Made by a program: the position numbers and the translations under genes | Assembly: GCF_009733815.1 (NCBI RefSeq) | Contig: NZ_WNXY01000007.1 | Coordinates: 62,001 to 126,000 of the forward strand | Direction of reading: 5' to 3' | Origin: Pseudactinotalea suaedae | GTDB lineage: Bacteria; Actinomycetota; Actinomycetes; Actinomycetales; Beutenbergiaceae | Length of the DNA stretch: 64,000 nucleotides | The notes under the pieces: model-generated | Databases searched by the model: none | Seen by the model: only the letters and a program-made list of their open reading frames with translations | What the model was told of the DNA's origin: nothing | Shown: piece by piece, positions 36,923-47,553 of the stretch | How the letters are laid out: each line of letters starts with the position of its first letter | How positions within the stretch are numbered: the stretch's first letter is position 1

Positions 36923-38082
36923 GACAGCTCCTGGAGATGGTCCGCGACGATGCGTGCCCCCACATCCTCCAGCAGCCGGCCCGCCTCGGTGATGCAGACC
37001 GCCACGTCGGCCTCGATCTCGGTGAGGACGTACCGGTCCACGATCCCGTGCTCGGCGAGCGCTGCCCTGGTCAGCGTGGTGCGACCGGCGACAGCGATCG
37101 TGCGCACGCCCGCCTCGCCGGCGGCCGCGGCGACGCCGACGGGCGTCTTGCCGAACAGCGTCTGCTCGTCGAGCGAGCCCTCGCCGGTGATCACCAGCGC
37201 GGCACCCTCGACGAGCTCCCGGAACCGGACCAGGTCGAGGACCACATCGATCCCTCGACGGCGGTGCGCACCCATGAGGGCGAGCGCGGCATAGCCGACG
37301 CCCCCGGCCGCACCCGCTCCCGGGCGGTCGGCGGCGGCGCGTGCATCCGCGACGCCGACGCACGCCAACACCTCGACCCATCGGGTCAGCCCCGTCTCCA
37401 GGTCGGCGACCGCCTGCGCGTCGGCCCCCTTCTGCGGGCCGTAGACCGCGGCCGCACCGTCGGGTCCCAGCAACGGGTTCGTGACGTCGGCGGCCAGCAC
37501 CACCTCGACGTCCTCGATCCTGCGGTCCAGGCCCGAGAGGTCGACGTGGTCCAGCCGGCGCAGGGCGTCACCGCCGTTGGGCAGCGGTGCGCCGTCGCGG
37601 TCCAGCAGGCGGGCGCCGAGCGCAGCGATCAGACCCGCGCCGCCGTCGGTCGAGGCGCTGCCACCGACGCCGAGCACGATGCGGCGGGCACCGGCGTCCA
37701 GGGCGTCGGCGACGAGCTCGCCGGTGCCGAAGGACGTCGAGCCGCGGGCCGCGTCGTCATCGGCGTGGGTGTGCGCCAGCCCCGACGCGAGTGCCATCTC
37801 GAGGACCGCCGTCGGGCCTCCAGGACCCTCCAGGAGGGCGTAGCGGGCGTCGACGGGCGAGCCGAGCGGTCCGGTCACCGTGACCTCACGCACGCGCCCG
37901 CCCGCCGCGACGGCGGCGTCGACCGTGCCCTCACCGCCGTCGGCGAGCGGGATCTCACGCACCTCGATGCCGGGACGGCCGCGCCGCAGCCCGGTCGCCA
38001 GGTGGGCCGCCACCTCGGCCGCGCTGAGCGAGCCCTTGAACTTGTCGGGTGCGACGACGACGTGGGACGTCGAGGCGCTCAT
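36919..38082 (-). CDS. glycerate kinase (GlxK/GarK type)
   Basis: A 387-residue kinase phosphorylating glycerate, the classical end of glyoxylate use after allantoin breakdown. The family start [18 protein letters not shown], the GGEGTVDA loop, the [13 protein letters not shown] glycine-rich stretch and the [17 protein letters not shown] motif are all present. Its ATG overlaps the preceding gene's stop and its stop overlaps allB. No glyoxylate carboligase or tartronate-semialdehyde reductase is in the window, so the source of glycerate is unclear. Confidence 0.93.
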   Translation of the reverse strand: MSASTSHVVVAPDKFKGSLSAAEVAAHLATGLRRGRPGIEVREIPLADGGEGTVDAAVAAGGRVREVTVTGPLGSPVDARYALLEGPGGPTAVLEMALASGLAHTHADDDAARGSTSFGTGELVADALDAGARRIVLGVGGSASTDGGAGLIAALGARLLDRDGAPLPNGGDALRRLDHVDLSGLDRRIEDVEVVLAADVTNPLLGPDGAAAVYGPQKGADAQAVADLETGLTRWVEVLACVGVADARAAADRPGAGAAGGVGYAALALMGAHRRRGIDVVLDLVRFRELVEGAALVITGEGSLDEQTLFGKTPVGVAAAAGEAGVRTIAVAGRTTLTRAALAEHGIVDRYVLTEIEADVAVCITEAGRLLEDVGARIVADHLQELS

Positions 38083-39322
38083 GCGGGCGTCGGCAGCACG
38101 AGCATGGCGCGCAGCTCGTCCGCGTCGAACGGGATCTCCTCCGCTGCCACCGCACCGCAGTCGAGCCCGCGCACGAGGAACGAGGCCATGGCACGAGCGG
38201 TGGCGGGCTCGTCCATGACATCGCCCTCACCGCGGGCGAGGTAGCTCTCGAGCCGCCGCGTGATGTCGGCGAGCCCGGTGCGGAAGAACGCATACGTCGC
38301 GGCGAACCGGCTCGGCAGCTGGGCCGGGTGCAGGTCCCAGCCCTGGTAGAACCCCCGGTGCAAGGACCGGGTGACGAGCCGACCGTGCAGCGCCCACGCG
38401 GCGTCGACCGCAGCCTGCTCGCCGACCGGGACCCGGTTGGTCGAGCCGTCGGACACTCGCACCGCGGTGCCGGCGACGGCGACCTGCATCACCGCCTTCG
38501 CGTGATCGGCCGCCGGGTGCTCCATGCTCTGGTCCCCCGGTGCCAGGCCCAGCGACGCCGAGTAGTCGTAGGCCCCGTACGGCATCCCGGTGACCCGGCC
38601 TCGACCTGCGGTGATCATCCGGGGCAGCAACGAGACGCCGTCCGGGCCGAGGATCGCCTGCGGCGTCTCGACCTGGATCTCGAACGTCAACGCCCCCGCC
38701 GCCAGCCGCAGCTCGTGCTCAAGCGCCTCGAGCACGAGCACCATCGCCTCGACCTGCGCCACCGACGTCACCTTCGGCAACGTCAGCACCAGCCCCTGGG
38801 GCAGCCCGGCACCCGAGTGGAGACCGCGGACGAACCGCTCCAGCGAGCGCAGCCCGCGCCGGCGCGTGGCCGCCTCGAGGCACTTGAAGCGGATCCCCAC
38901 GAACGGCGGCAGCTCGCCGCGGTGCTGCAGCCGACCCAGCGAGGCCACGGCCGCGTCCACCGCCGCGTCCTCGGCGGCGTCGCCGATGTCGCCCAGGCCG
39001 TCCTCGAGGTCGATCCGGAGATCCTCGATCGGCTCGCGCTGCAGCTTCGCCACCACCAGCTCGGCCACCCGGTCCCGCTCGGCGCCGGCGGGCAGCAGGC
39101 CGTGCACGTCCAGCAGGGCGCGGGCACCACCCGCCGCGGTGAGCGACTCCAGCGCCGCGCTCCCCCACGAGACGATCGTGGCGTCGTCGAACGCGGTCGC
39201 CGGCACGTAGACCGAGTGGATCGGCTGCCGCGTGACCGGCGCCCCGGGATAGCGACGCGCCAGCTCGGCGTCCGGCTCGGCGAGCAGGCTCGTGACCTGC
39301 GCGAGCGCGTCGGAGAGAGCCG

Positions 39323-39326
<4 letters not shown>
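38079..39326 (-). CDS. DUF6986 / HpcH-HpaI-CitE-like aldolase or lyase
   Basis: A 415-residue protein resembling CitE/HpcH TIM-barrel lyases. IDLEDG (near residue 90) carries the acidic residues that bind Mg in the family. VPATAFDD near the start, LTLPKVTSVAQVEAMVLVLEALEHEL in the middle (read in parts), and FEIQVETPQAILGPDG fit the fold. The C-terminal third is family-specific. The GTG start overlaps the malic enzyme stop (GTGA). Its position between malic enzyme and glycerate kinase hints at chemistry on glyoxylate or a malate-like acid, but substrate and direction are unknown. Confidence 0.8.
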
Positions 39327-40813
<1,487 letters not shown>

Positions 40814-40899
40814 GGTTGGTATCACGGCGCCAGTGCTGGCTCCGGACGTTGCGGCACGGACGCGCCCACGCGCAGGCCATCCTCGCGCAACTTTCGCGA

Positions 40900-40922
40900 T
40901 ATGGAGTATCGTTTCCATACTA
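40900..40922. promoter_or_regulatory. operator and overlapping divergent promoters between malic enzyme operon and iclR gene
   Basis: TATGGA and TCCATA form a perfect inverted repeat with 8-nt spacing at 40900-40919. A minus-strand TAGTAT (40917-40922) can serve the malic enzyme operon, and a plus-strand TATCGT (40907-40912) can serve the regulator. The same 20-bp pattern recurs ahead of malate synthase at 45200-45219. Confidence 0.7.
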
Positions 40923-40941
40923 CGGAACCAGGAAGGTGACG

Positions 40942-41700
40942 ATGAGCGACAGCCCACGTAGCGGCTCGGTCCAGTCGGTCGAGCGGGCTGCCGAGCTCCT
41001 CGAGCTGCTGGCTGATGCCGGCGGCGAGTCCGCGCTCAGCGAGCTCGCCGGCCAGACCGGGCTGCCGCTGCCCACGATCCATCGCCTGATGCGCACGCTG
41101 GTGCAGCTCGGCTACGTGCGTCAGCTGCCGAGCCGGCGATACGCCCTCGGACCGCGCCTGATCCGGCTGGGCGAGAGCGCCGGCCGCCAGCTGGGAGCCG
41201 ATGCCCGCCCCCACCTCGCCGAGATCGCCGACGAGCTCGGCGAGAGCGCCAACCTCGCGATGATCGACCGCGACATGGTCGTCTACATCGCGCAGGCCTC
41301 CTCGCGCCAGTCGATGCGGATGTTCACCGAGGTGGGACGTCGGGTGTTCATGCACTGCACCGGCGTCGGCAAGGCCGTGCTCGCCCAGCTCGACGAGAGC
41401 GCGGTCCGTGAGATCGTGCGCCGCGTCGGCATGCCTGCGGCCACCGAGCACAGCATCACCGACCTCGAGGCCCTGCTGGCCGAGCTCGCCACCATCCGCG
41501 AGCGTGGCTACGCCATCGACGAGGGTGAGCAGGAGATCGGCGTGCGGTGCTACGCCGTCGCCGTCCCGGGCGCGCCGACGCCCAGCGCGCTGTCGGTCTC
41601 GGGCCCGGACTCGCGGGTGACCGACGCCTTCGGCGAGCGCGCGGTGCCGCTGCTGCAGCGTCGCGCCGCCGAGATCGGCTCCGCGCTCCTGCAGGCCTGA
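40942..41700 (+). CDS. IclR-family regulator of the urate/allantoin-glyoxylate genes
   Basis: A 252-residue IclR protein. The N-terminal winged helix is at about 10-70 (VERAAELLELLADAGGESAL, LPLPTIHRLMRTLVQLGYV). The effector domain ends in the usual RGYAIDEGEQEIGVRC segment. The ATG has an AGGAAGG site. Related allantoin regulators (AllR of E. coli and Streptomyces) are repressors that respond to glyoxylate or allantoin derivatives. Its divergent position and the palindrome in the shared promoter region suggest that it controls itself, the malic-enzyme operon and aceB. The effector here is inferred. Confidence 0.92.
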   Translation: MSDSPRSGSVQSVERAAELLELLADAGGESALSELAGQTGLPLPTIHRLMRTLVQLGYVRQLPSRRYALGPRLIRLGESAGRQLGADARPHLAEIADELGESANLAMIDRDMVVYIAQASSRQSMRMFTEVGRRVFMHCTGVGKAVLAQLDESAVREIVRRVGMPAATEHSITDLEALLAELATIRERGYAIDEGEQEIGVRCYAVAVPGAPTPSALSVSGPDSRVTDAFGERAVPLLQRRAAEIGSALLQA

Positions 41701-41720
41701 GCCGCGTTCCGAGGGCAGCC

Positions 41721-42668
41721 TCATGCGAACGCCGGCACCGTGCTCCAGGCCCGCGGCTCGCTCGGGACGCCCTTGCGCGTCACCGAGGCCTCGATCTTGC
41801 CGTAGGGCCGATCCGCGGCGAAGAACACCACGTTGGGGTTGTCCTGGCCGAACGGGCTCAGGTCGACGACGACGTGGTGGTTGTTGGGGCAGGAGAGCCG
41901 GATCTCGGTGATATCCGCGTGGGTCTCGATCACCGTGACCGCCATCGCCCACAGGGTCTGCTGCAGCGCCAGCGAGTGGAGCTCGGCGAACCGGCTCAGG
42001 ATGATCTGGCGCACCGAGTCGTAGACCGCGTCGAAGTCGACCTCCCGCGCGCGAGCCGGGTCGTAGCTCCACCAGGCCGTGATGTCGGTGGCCATGATCC
42101 GGTCGGTCGCGTCGGCGAGGGTGCGGTAGGTGTCGTCCACGAACCCCACGAACTCCGAGCCGGAGGACTTCAGCACGGTCAGGTCGGTGACGCCGGAGAC
42201 CACGAACAGGTCGTCGCCGTCACGCTGCACGACCGTGCGGCGCACCTCCTTGCCCGCACGCACGAACGCGTGGTCGTGCGGTCCGTTCTCGGTGACGATC
42301 CGGTTCCACGCGAGCTGCTCGACCTCCCAACGGCCGCCGGTGACCCAGTCGTAGGTGCCGGTGAAGTGGTCGGCGAGCCTGGTCGCGAACGCCTCGGGAG
42401 CGCCGACACCCTCGCGCGCGAGCGAGAACACCGTGTTCTTCTGGCTGTCGGTCGCCACGCAGGCCGCGTTGTCGCCGTGGGTGTGCACGCGTGCGAAGTC
42501 GCCGCGCAGCTGCGAGGAGACGTTGACGTCGGTGAGCTCGTGGCGTGCGCCGTCCCGTTCGACGTGCACGAGGCGGATCTCGGACTTGCCGTACTGGTTG
42601 AACCCCAGCTCCGCGACGTCGCTGGTGATCTCGTAGGGAGGTGTCGGCGCTGCAGGGTCGGTGGACAC
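41721..42668 (-). CDS. pucL: urate oxidase (factor-independent urate hydroxylase)
   Basis: A 315-residue cofactor-free enzyme oxidising urate with O2 to 5-hydroxyisourate. It is a tandem T-fold protein. Recognisable segments are YGKSEIRLV, the active-site Thr region ATDSQKNTV, FTGTYDWVTGG, ESGSEF-like KSSGSEFVGF and the second-half IRLSCPNNHHVVVDLS with Gln/Asn residues of the urate pocket. The GTG start lies 3 nt after the uraH stop. It is the last gene of uraD-uraH-pucL, so the three steps from urate to S-allantoin are co-expressed. Confidence 0.95.
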   Translation of the reverse strand: MSTDPAAPTPPYEITSDVAELGFNQYGKSEIRLVHVERDGARHELTDVNVSSQLRGDFARVHTHGDNAACVATDSQKNTVFSLAREGVGAPEAFATRLADHFTGTYDWVTGGRWEVEQLAWNRIVTENGPHDHAFVRAGKEVRRTVVQRDGDDLFVVSGVTDLTVLKSSGSEFVGFVDDTYRTLADATDRIMATDITAWWSYDPARAREVDFDAVYDSVRQIILSRFAELHSLALQQTLWAMAVTVIETHADITEIRLSCPNNHHVVVDLSPFGQDNPNVVFFAADRPYGKIEASVTRKGVPSEPRAWSTVPAFA

Positions 42669-42671
42669 GGG

Positions 42672-43025
42672 TCAGCTCCCTCGGTAGGTGGAGTAGGCGA
42701 ACGGGCTCAGCAGCAACGGCACGTGGTAGTGCGGCTGTCGGCCGTCGATCTGACACATCACGCTCACCTCGGGGTAGAACGTCGCGGTACCGCGTGAGGC
42801 GTAGTAGGGCCCGACGGCGAAGGTCAGCCGGTAGGTCCCGCTCGCCAACCGAGCGGGGCCGAGCGCCTCGATGCGCCCGTTCTCGTCCGTGGTCCCGACG
42901 GCGATCTCGACCCAGCCGGCACCCTCTCGACCCTCCAGGACCACACCGACCCCGGCGGCCGGGGCGCCGACGGCCGAGTCGAGCACATGGGTCGTGACGA
43001 AGGACCGCTCCGGTGCGCTGGTCAT
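42672..43025 (-). CDS. uraH: 5-hydroxyisourate hydrolase (transthyretin-like)
   Basis: A 117-residue transthyretin-family enzyme hydrolysing 5-hydroxyisourate to OHCU. The N-terminal TTHVLDSAVGAPA carries the conserved His, and the C-terminal HYHVPLLLSPFAYSTYRGS has the second His and the YRGS tetrapeptide that marks enzymes rather than hormone carriers. Its ATG overlaps the uraD stop. Confidence 0.96.
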   Translation of the reverse strand: MTSAPERSFVTTHVLDSAVGAPAAGVGVVLEGREGAGWVEIAVGTTDENGRIEALGPARLASGTYRLTFAVGPYYASRGTATFYPEVSVMCQIDGRQPHYHVPLLLSPFAYSTYRGS

Positions 43026-43519
43026 GCGCTCACCATCTCTCTCAGTCGTCCTGCGGCGATCTCGCGCAGGTTGCCGGCGGCGAGCGCGCGCTCGCGCGCC
43101 GGTGTGTTGAGCAGACGCTGCTGCAGCTGCTCGAGGATCTCCCCGGGTGTCCGGCCCGCAGCGCGGATGAGGAAGACGTGGCCGAACCGGTCCTCGTAGG
43201 CGCGGTTGCCGGCGGCGATCCGGTCCTGCACGTCGGCATCGGCATCGGCCACGGCGGCCTGCTCGCGCCGAGACAGCCGGGCCTCGGACCCGTCACCGCT
43301 CGGCCGCTCTCCGATCCGGGGATGGCGCGCGAGCGCGGCGTCGATCTCGGGCTCCGTCCACGGGTCGGCCGCCCGTTCCGCCGCCGCGACCAGCTCCTCG
43401 ACGCTGCGGTACGGCCGTCCGGTCACGACCTCCTGCACCCAGCGCTCGACGTCGGCACACGCCCGCACGAGCCGGGCTGCCGCCTCCGCCGGCGCCGTGT
43501 TGAACTCCTCCAGCAGCAC
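43022..43519 (-). CDS. uraD: OHCU (2-oxo-4-hydroxy-4-carboxy-5-ureidoimidazoline) decarboxylase
   Basis: A 165-residue all-helical decarboxylase giving S-allantoin. The catalytic HPRIGE motif (His about 95) and FLIRAAGRTPGEIL with NTPARER match the family. The GTG start has a GGAAGG site. It lies 68 bp downstream of aceB on the same strand with no terminator in between. An extension of the aceB transcript into uraD-uraH-pucL is therefore plausible, which would put urate oxidation under the IclR operator. Confidence 0.94.
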   Translation of the reverse strand: MLLEEFNTAPAEAAARLVRACADVERWVQEVVTGRPYRSVEELVAAAERAADPWTEPEIDAALARHPRIGERPSGDGSEARLSRREQAAVADADADVQDRIAAGNRAYEDRFGHVFLIRAAGRTPGEILEQLQQRLLNTPARERALAAGNLREIAAGRLREMVSA

Positions 43520-43587
43520 TGCTGAACCTTCCGTTCGGGGCCTCGACGTGGACCCGCTCTGGGTCGATCATCGGGCCTTCGCGACCG

Positions 43588-45174
43588 CTAGTCCATCCGC
43601 GCGTAGGCGGGTGTCGTGAGGAAGTCGACGTACTCGTCCGAGACCGCGACCTCGAGGAACAGCTCCTTGGCCACGTCGTAGTCGCTCGGCTCGCCCGGCA
43701 GGGTCTGCACGACCTCCTCGACGATCTGCTGCACCAGGTCCTTGGTGACCGTGCGGCCGGTGTCGCTCATCACGATGCCGCCCCGCAACCACTGCCAGGT
43801 CTGCGAGCGCGAGATCTCCGCGGTGGCGGCGTCCTCCATCAGGTCGTGGATCGCCACGGCGCCGAGGCCGCCGAGCCAGGCGCGCAGGTACTGCAGGGCG
43901 ACGTCGACGTTGCTCCGCAGGCCCGCCTCGGTGACCTCGCCACCGGCGGAGGCGATGTCGAGCAGCTGATCGGCGGAGACCTGCACGTTCTCACGGAGGT
44001 TGTCGAGCTGGTTCGGGCGGTCGCCGAGGACGCGATCGAACACCTCGCGGCACGTGGTCACCATGCCCGGGTGCGCCACCCACGACCCGTCGAAGCCGTC
44101 GCCGGCCTCGCGCGACTTGTCCGCCGTGACCTTCTCGAACGCCGCGGCGTTGGCCGCCTCGTCCTTGCTCGGGATGAAGGCCGCCATCCCGCCGATCGCG
44201 TGCGCGCCGCGCCTGTGGCAGGTACGCACCAACAGCTCGGTGTAGGCGCGCATGAAGGGCGCCGTCATCGTGATCGCGTTGCGGTCCGGCAGCAGGAACT
44301 CCGCGCCGCGGCTGCGGAAGGTCTTGACGATCGAGAACAGGTAGTCCCAGCGCCCGGCGTTGAGCCCGGCGGAGTGCTCGCACAGCTCGTACAGGATCTC
44401 CTCCATCTGGAACGCGGCGGGGATCGTCTCGATCAGGCAGGTGGCGCGGATGGTGCCGCGGGGGAAGCCGAGGTGCTCGGAGGCGATCACGAACGCCTCG
44501 TTCCAGAGCCGTGCCTCGAGGTGGTGCTCCATCTTGGGCAGGTAGAAGTACGGGCCGAGACCCTTCGCGATCTGCGCCAGCCCCGCCGTCGAGACGTACA
44601 GCGCGAAGTCCACCAGCGCGCCCGAGGTGGGTTCGCCGTCGACCTCGATGTGCTTCTCCTCCATGTGCCAGCCGCGGGGTCGCACGACGATGGTGGCCAG
44701 CTCGGCGTCGTCGCGCAGCGCGTAGCTCTTGCCGTTCTCGGCGGTGTGATCGATCGTGCGGTTGACGGCGTCCAGCAGGTTGAGCTGGCCGCCGATCACG
44801 GACGCCCATCGCGGCGTGCTGGCGTCCTCGAGGTCCGCCAGCCACACCCTGGCGCCGGAGTTGAGGGCGTTGATCGTCATCTTGCGGTCGGTGGGACCGG
44901 TGATCTCCACGCGGCGGTCGACCAGTCCGGGCGCCGGCGGGACGACACGCCACCCCTCGTCCCCACGTATGCCCGCGGTCTCCGGCAGGAAGTCGAGCGT
45001 GCCGCCCGCCGCGATGTTCGCCACGACCTGCGCGCGCGCGGCCAGCCGTTCCCGGCGGCTCGCGTTCAGCTCCCGGTGCAGGCGCGCGACCAGCTCGAGC
45101 GCGCTGGGGGTGAGGACCTCCTCGGCACGCTCGGGCAGCGGTGCTGTAAGAGTGATGCCGGCGGGCGTGTCCAT
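43588..45174 (-). CDS. aceB: malate synthase A
   Basis: A 528-residue enzyme condensing glyoxylate with acetyl-CoA to malate. Its length is that of the A isoform. Signatures are VWLADLEDASTPRW, RPRGWHMEEKH, FYLPKMEHHLEARLW, CLIETIPAAFQMEEILYEL, the catalytic Asp region GRWDYLFSIVKTF and DGSWVAHPG. I chose ATG 45174 for its GAGGAG site, since the longer frame runs into the neighbouring gene. No isocitrate lyase gene is nearby, so glyoxylate probably comes from ureidoglycolate. The promoter carries a copy of the IclR-type palindrome. Confidence 0.96.
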   Translation of the reverse strand: MDTPAGITLTAPLPERAEEVLTPSALELVARLHRELNASRRERLAARAQVVANIAAGGTLDFLPETAGIRGDEGWRVVPPAPGLVDRRVEITGPTDRKMTINALNSGARVWLADLEDASTPRWASVIGGQLNLLDAVNRTIDHTAENGKSYALRDDAELATIVVRPRGWHMEEKHIEVDGEPTSGALVDFALYVSTAGLAQIAKGLGPYFYLPKMEHHLEARLWNEAFVIASEHLGFPRGTIRATCLIETIPAAFQMEEILYELCEHSAGLNAGRWDYLFSIVKTFRSRGAEFLLPDRNAITMTAPFMRAYTELLVRTCHRRGAHAIGGMAAFIPSKDEAANAAAFEKVTADKSREAGDGFDGSWVAHPGMVTTCREVFDRVLGDRPNQLDNLRENVQVSADQLLDIASAGGEVTEAGLRSNVDVALQYLRAWLGGLGAVAIHDLMEDAATAEISRSQTWQWLRGGIVMSDTGRTVTKDLVQQIVEEVVQTLPGEPSDYDVAKELFLEVAVSDEYVDFLTTPAYARMD

Positions 45175-45189
45175 GTCGCTCCTCGTCGA

Positions 45190-45224
45190 GTTTCCACGAT
45201 GTGGTAGATGGTTTCCACATCGTA
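45190..45224 (-). promoter_or_regulatory. aceB promoter and IclR-type operator
   Basis: Minus-strand -10 TACGAT (45219-45224) abuts a 20-bp palindrome at 45200-45219 (TGTGG and CCACA outer arms) that matches the 40900-40919 site at 14 of 20 positions. Another GTTTCCA half site lies at 45190-45196. The operator would cover the transcription start. Confidence 0.65.
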
Positions 45225-45229
45225 GCGGC

Positions 45230-46981
45230 TCAGCGCGTGTAGACCAGCGCGGCGTAGGGGCCGATCGTGATCTCGGCCTGCGGGTGCGGCTGCCCCTTCC
45301 TGACCCGGGCGTCGACGTCCGCGCTCGGGTGGTCGGTGAACAGCGCCGAGTAGGTGCCGGCGTCGGAGTTGAAGCGCAGCCGCCATGCGCCCGCCGCCGG
45401 GAACCTGATGCGCGCCCTGCGCGGCTCGACCGACAGGTTGGCCACCACCACCGCGACGTCGGCATCGGCGACGCGCGCGTACGCGAGCAGCTTGGTGTGG
45501 TCATCGGCATGAAGGACGTCGGTGCGCTGACCCGACAACCCGGCCGAGTCCCCGCCGAGGTTGCGCCGGAGCTCGATCAGGTCGCGATAGAGCCGCACGA
45601 GGTCGCGCAGGCTCTCGGCGCGCTCCCAGTCGAGCGGCACGGTGTCCCGGAACCACTCACCCTCGAGGAACTCCTGGCCCTGGAACAGCATCGGGATGCC
45701 GGGCGACGTGAGCACCAGGACCGCGCCGAGGGTGGCGCGCTTCTGAGCCGGCCACCCGGTGGGGTTCGCGGGCTCGATCTCCGAGGGCACGCGTGCCTTG
45801 CCGTTCGCGACCTCGTCGTGCGACTCGGTGTAGATGACGCGGGTGAAGGCGTCGTCGTGGTCTCGCGCCGTGACCGCCGCGACCACGGCCGGGAGCGAGC
45901 GGGCGCCGTCGTCCATCGCGATGATCGCCTGGCGGATCGGGTGCACGAACCGCGCATCCCACTGGGACTGCAGGCGAGCGCCGTCGGATGCGGTGATCGC
46001 CGGGTCGGACTGCAGGTCCTCGGCGATCGTGATGGCGTCGGGCCGCTCGGCGCGGACCGCGTCCGCGATCTCGCGCATCATGCTCCAGCCCTCGTCGATG
46101 TCACCCCCGTGCGCCTCGATCCGGCGCATGTACAGGGTCATGTCGAGCCGCAGCCCGTCGACGTGGAACTCCCGCAGCCAGGACAGTGCGTTGTCGACGA
46201 GAAATCGACGCACCTCGGGGCGGCCGTAGTCGGGGCGGGTCTCTCCCCAGGGCGTGCTGCTTCGGTGGTCGTTGTAGAAGTAGATGCCGCCCTTGCCGTT
46301 CTCGGACCAGCCGTCGAGCTGCCAGACCGACAGGTCGCTGGGCCCGAGATGGTTGTAGACGACGTCGAGGATCACCGCGATGCCGTGCCGGTGCGCCTCC
46401 CGGACCAGTCTCTTGAACGCGTCGGGCCCGCCGTAGGAGGACTCGACGGCGAAGATGTGCGCGGGGTTGTAGCCCCACGAGTAGTCACCGGCGAACTCGG
46501 CCACCGGCATCAGCTCGATGGCGTTGACGCCGAGCGTGTGCAGGTAGTCGAGGCGGCCCACCACGTCGGAGAAGTCACCGGGCTCGCCCTCGCTCGCCAC
46601 GAAGCTGCCGATGTGCGTCTCGTAGACGACGAGCTGGTGCGCGGGCGGGCACCGGAAGTCGTCACCCTGCCAGTCGAAGGCCTCCGGGTCCCAGACGAGG
46701 CCGTTGCCGACCGAGTTCGTGACGGCGCGCGCGTAAGGGTCGATGCGCTGCAGCCGGCCCACCGCCGTGTCCAGCGCGTACTTGTACTCGGCGCGGGCAC
46801 CGACGCCCTCGACCACCGCCTCCCAGATGTCTCCCTCACCTCGGGCCATCGGGTGGACGGAGGCATCCCAGCCGTTGAAGTCCCCGATGACGGCGACCGC
46901 GCTGGCGTGCGGCGCCCAGAGCCGGAACGTGGTGCCGGCCGGGCCGACCGTCGCACCGAGCGGTCGTGAGGGGTCGTTCAT
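45230..46981 (-). CDS. GH13 family enzyme, probably 1,4-alpha-glucan branching or related
   Basis: A 583-residue alpha-amylase superfamily protein. Residues ~1-90 form an E-set/CBM48 module (TTFRLWAPHASAVAVIGDFN). The TIM barrel follows, with the four GH13 regions VILDVVYNH, GLRLDMTLY (nucleophile Asp), ITIAEDLQ (acid Glu) and ESHDEV (Asp). A C-terminal beta domain ends in GPYAALVYTR. The architecture fits branching enzymes and trehalohydrolases, and I cannot separate them securely. The start has a -10 exactly 6 nt upstream and is leaderless. Its stop lies 10 bp before the aceB promoter region. Confidence 0.85.
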   Translation of the reverse strand: MNDPSRPLGATVGPAGTTFRLWAPHASAVAVIGDFNGWDASVHPMARGEGDIWEAVVEGVGARAEYKYALDTAVGRLQRIDPYARAVTNSVGNGLVWDPEAFDWQGDDFRCPPAHQLVVYETHIGSFVASEGEPGDFSDVVGRLDYLHTLGVNAIELMPVAEFAGDYSWGYNPAHIFAVESSYGGPDAFKRLVREAHRHGIAVILDVVYNHLGPSDLSVWQLDGWSENGKGGIYFYNDHRSSTPWGETRPDYGRPEVRRFLVDNALSWLREFHVDGLRLDMTLYMRRIEAHGGDIDEGWSMMREIADAVRAERPDAITIAEDLQSDPAITASDGARLQSQWDARFVHPIRQAIIAMDDGARSLPAVVAAVTARDHDDAFTRVIYTESHDEVANGKARVPSEIEPANPTGWPAQKRATLGAVLVLTSPGIPMLFQGQEFLEGEWFRDTVPLDWERAESLRDLVRLYRDLIELRRNLGGDSAGLSGQRTDVLHADDHTKLLAYARVADADVAVVVANLSVEPRRARIRFPAAGAWRLRFNSDAGTYSALFTDHPSADVDARVRKGQPHPQAEITIGPYAALVYTR

Positions 46982-46987
46982 GTCGTC

Positions 46988-46993
46988 ACGCTA
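46988..46993 (-). promoter_or_regulatory. -10 element TAGCGT, leaderless promoter of the GH13 gene
   Basis: On the minus strand TAGCGT is followed by 6 nt and ATG 46981. Confidence 0.65.
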
Positions 46994-47002
46994 CTCACGC
47001 GG

Positions 47003-47008
47003 CATGAT
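47003..47008 (+). promoter_or_regulatory. -10 element CATGAT, leaderless promoter of the thioesterase gene
   Basis: CATGAT ends 6 nt before ATG 47015. Only 33 bp separate this ATG from the opposing GH13 ATG, so each promoter's -35 region lies at or within the other gene's start. Confidence 0.5.
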
Positions 47009-47014
47009 GCGTGC

Positions 47015-47524
47015 ATGGACGAGAAGCCCACCGGTCCGACGGAGACCCGCACGATCGAGTTCACCGACCCGCTGGCCACCGCCAGGCTCGGCATGACGCT
47101 GAGCGGCCTGGAGTTTCTCCGTGGGATGGCCGACGGTACCGTGCCGCCACCTCCGATCGCCGTGCTGATGAACATGGACATCGAGAGCGTCGAGGAGGGG
47201 CGGGTGAGCTTCGGCGGCACACCGGACCCCTCGCACTACAACCCGATCGGGATGGTCCACGGTGGTTTCGCCGCGACGATGCTCGACACCGTGTGCGGCT
47301 GTGCGGTGCACTCGACGCTCCCCGCCGGCAAGGCGTACACCTCGATCGAGATCAAGGTCAGCTACCTGCGCCCGCTGCAGGCCGGCACGCGGCTGGTCGC
47401 GACCGGCGTGGTCACCAAGCCAGGCTCGCGCGTGGCCTTCGCCGAGGCGACCCTGGCCGGCATGGACGGCACCCTCGTGGCGACGGCCTCCAGCAGCCTG
47501 CTGGTGTTCGACCCGCGAACCTAG
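47015..47524 (+). CDS. PaaI-family hotdog thioesterase
   Basis: A 169-residue acyl-CoA thioesterase-like protein. The hotdog helix motif GMVHGGFAATMLDTVCGCAV contains the conserved HGG and catalytic Asp. SIEIKVSYLRPLQAG and the following VVTKPGSRVAFAEA complete the family pattern. Probably a homotetramer in the cytoplasm hydrolysing a small acyl- or aryl-CoA, with the substrate unknown. It stands alone on the plus strand with a leaderless promoter. Confidence 0.9.
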   Translation: MDEKPTGPTETRTIEFTDPLATARLGMTLSGLEFLRGMADGTVPPPPIAVLMNMDIESVEEGRVSFGGTPDPSHYNPIGMVHGGFAATMLDTVCGCAVHSTLPAGKAYTSIEIKVSYLRPLQAGTRLVATGVVTKPGSRVAFAEATLAGMDGTLVATASSSLLVFDPRT

Positions 47525-47541
47525 GACCCTGCGCGCTGGAT

Positions 47542-47547
47542 TACGCT
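47542..47547 (+). promoter_or_regulatory. -10 element TACGCT, leaderless promoter of the PQQ-like repeat gene
   Basis: TACGCT ends 6 nt before GTG 47554. It fixes the start in an otherwise very long open frame. Confidence 0.65.
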
Positions 47548-47553
47548 CGATTC

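Noticed and set aside
40816-41700. Longer IclR start at 40816
   Set aside because: The upstream extension covers the operator and both promoters. ATG 40942 has a good ribosome site and the family N-terminus.
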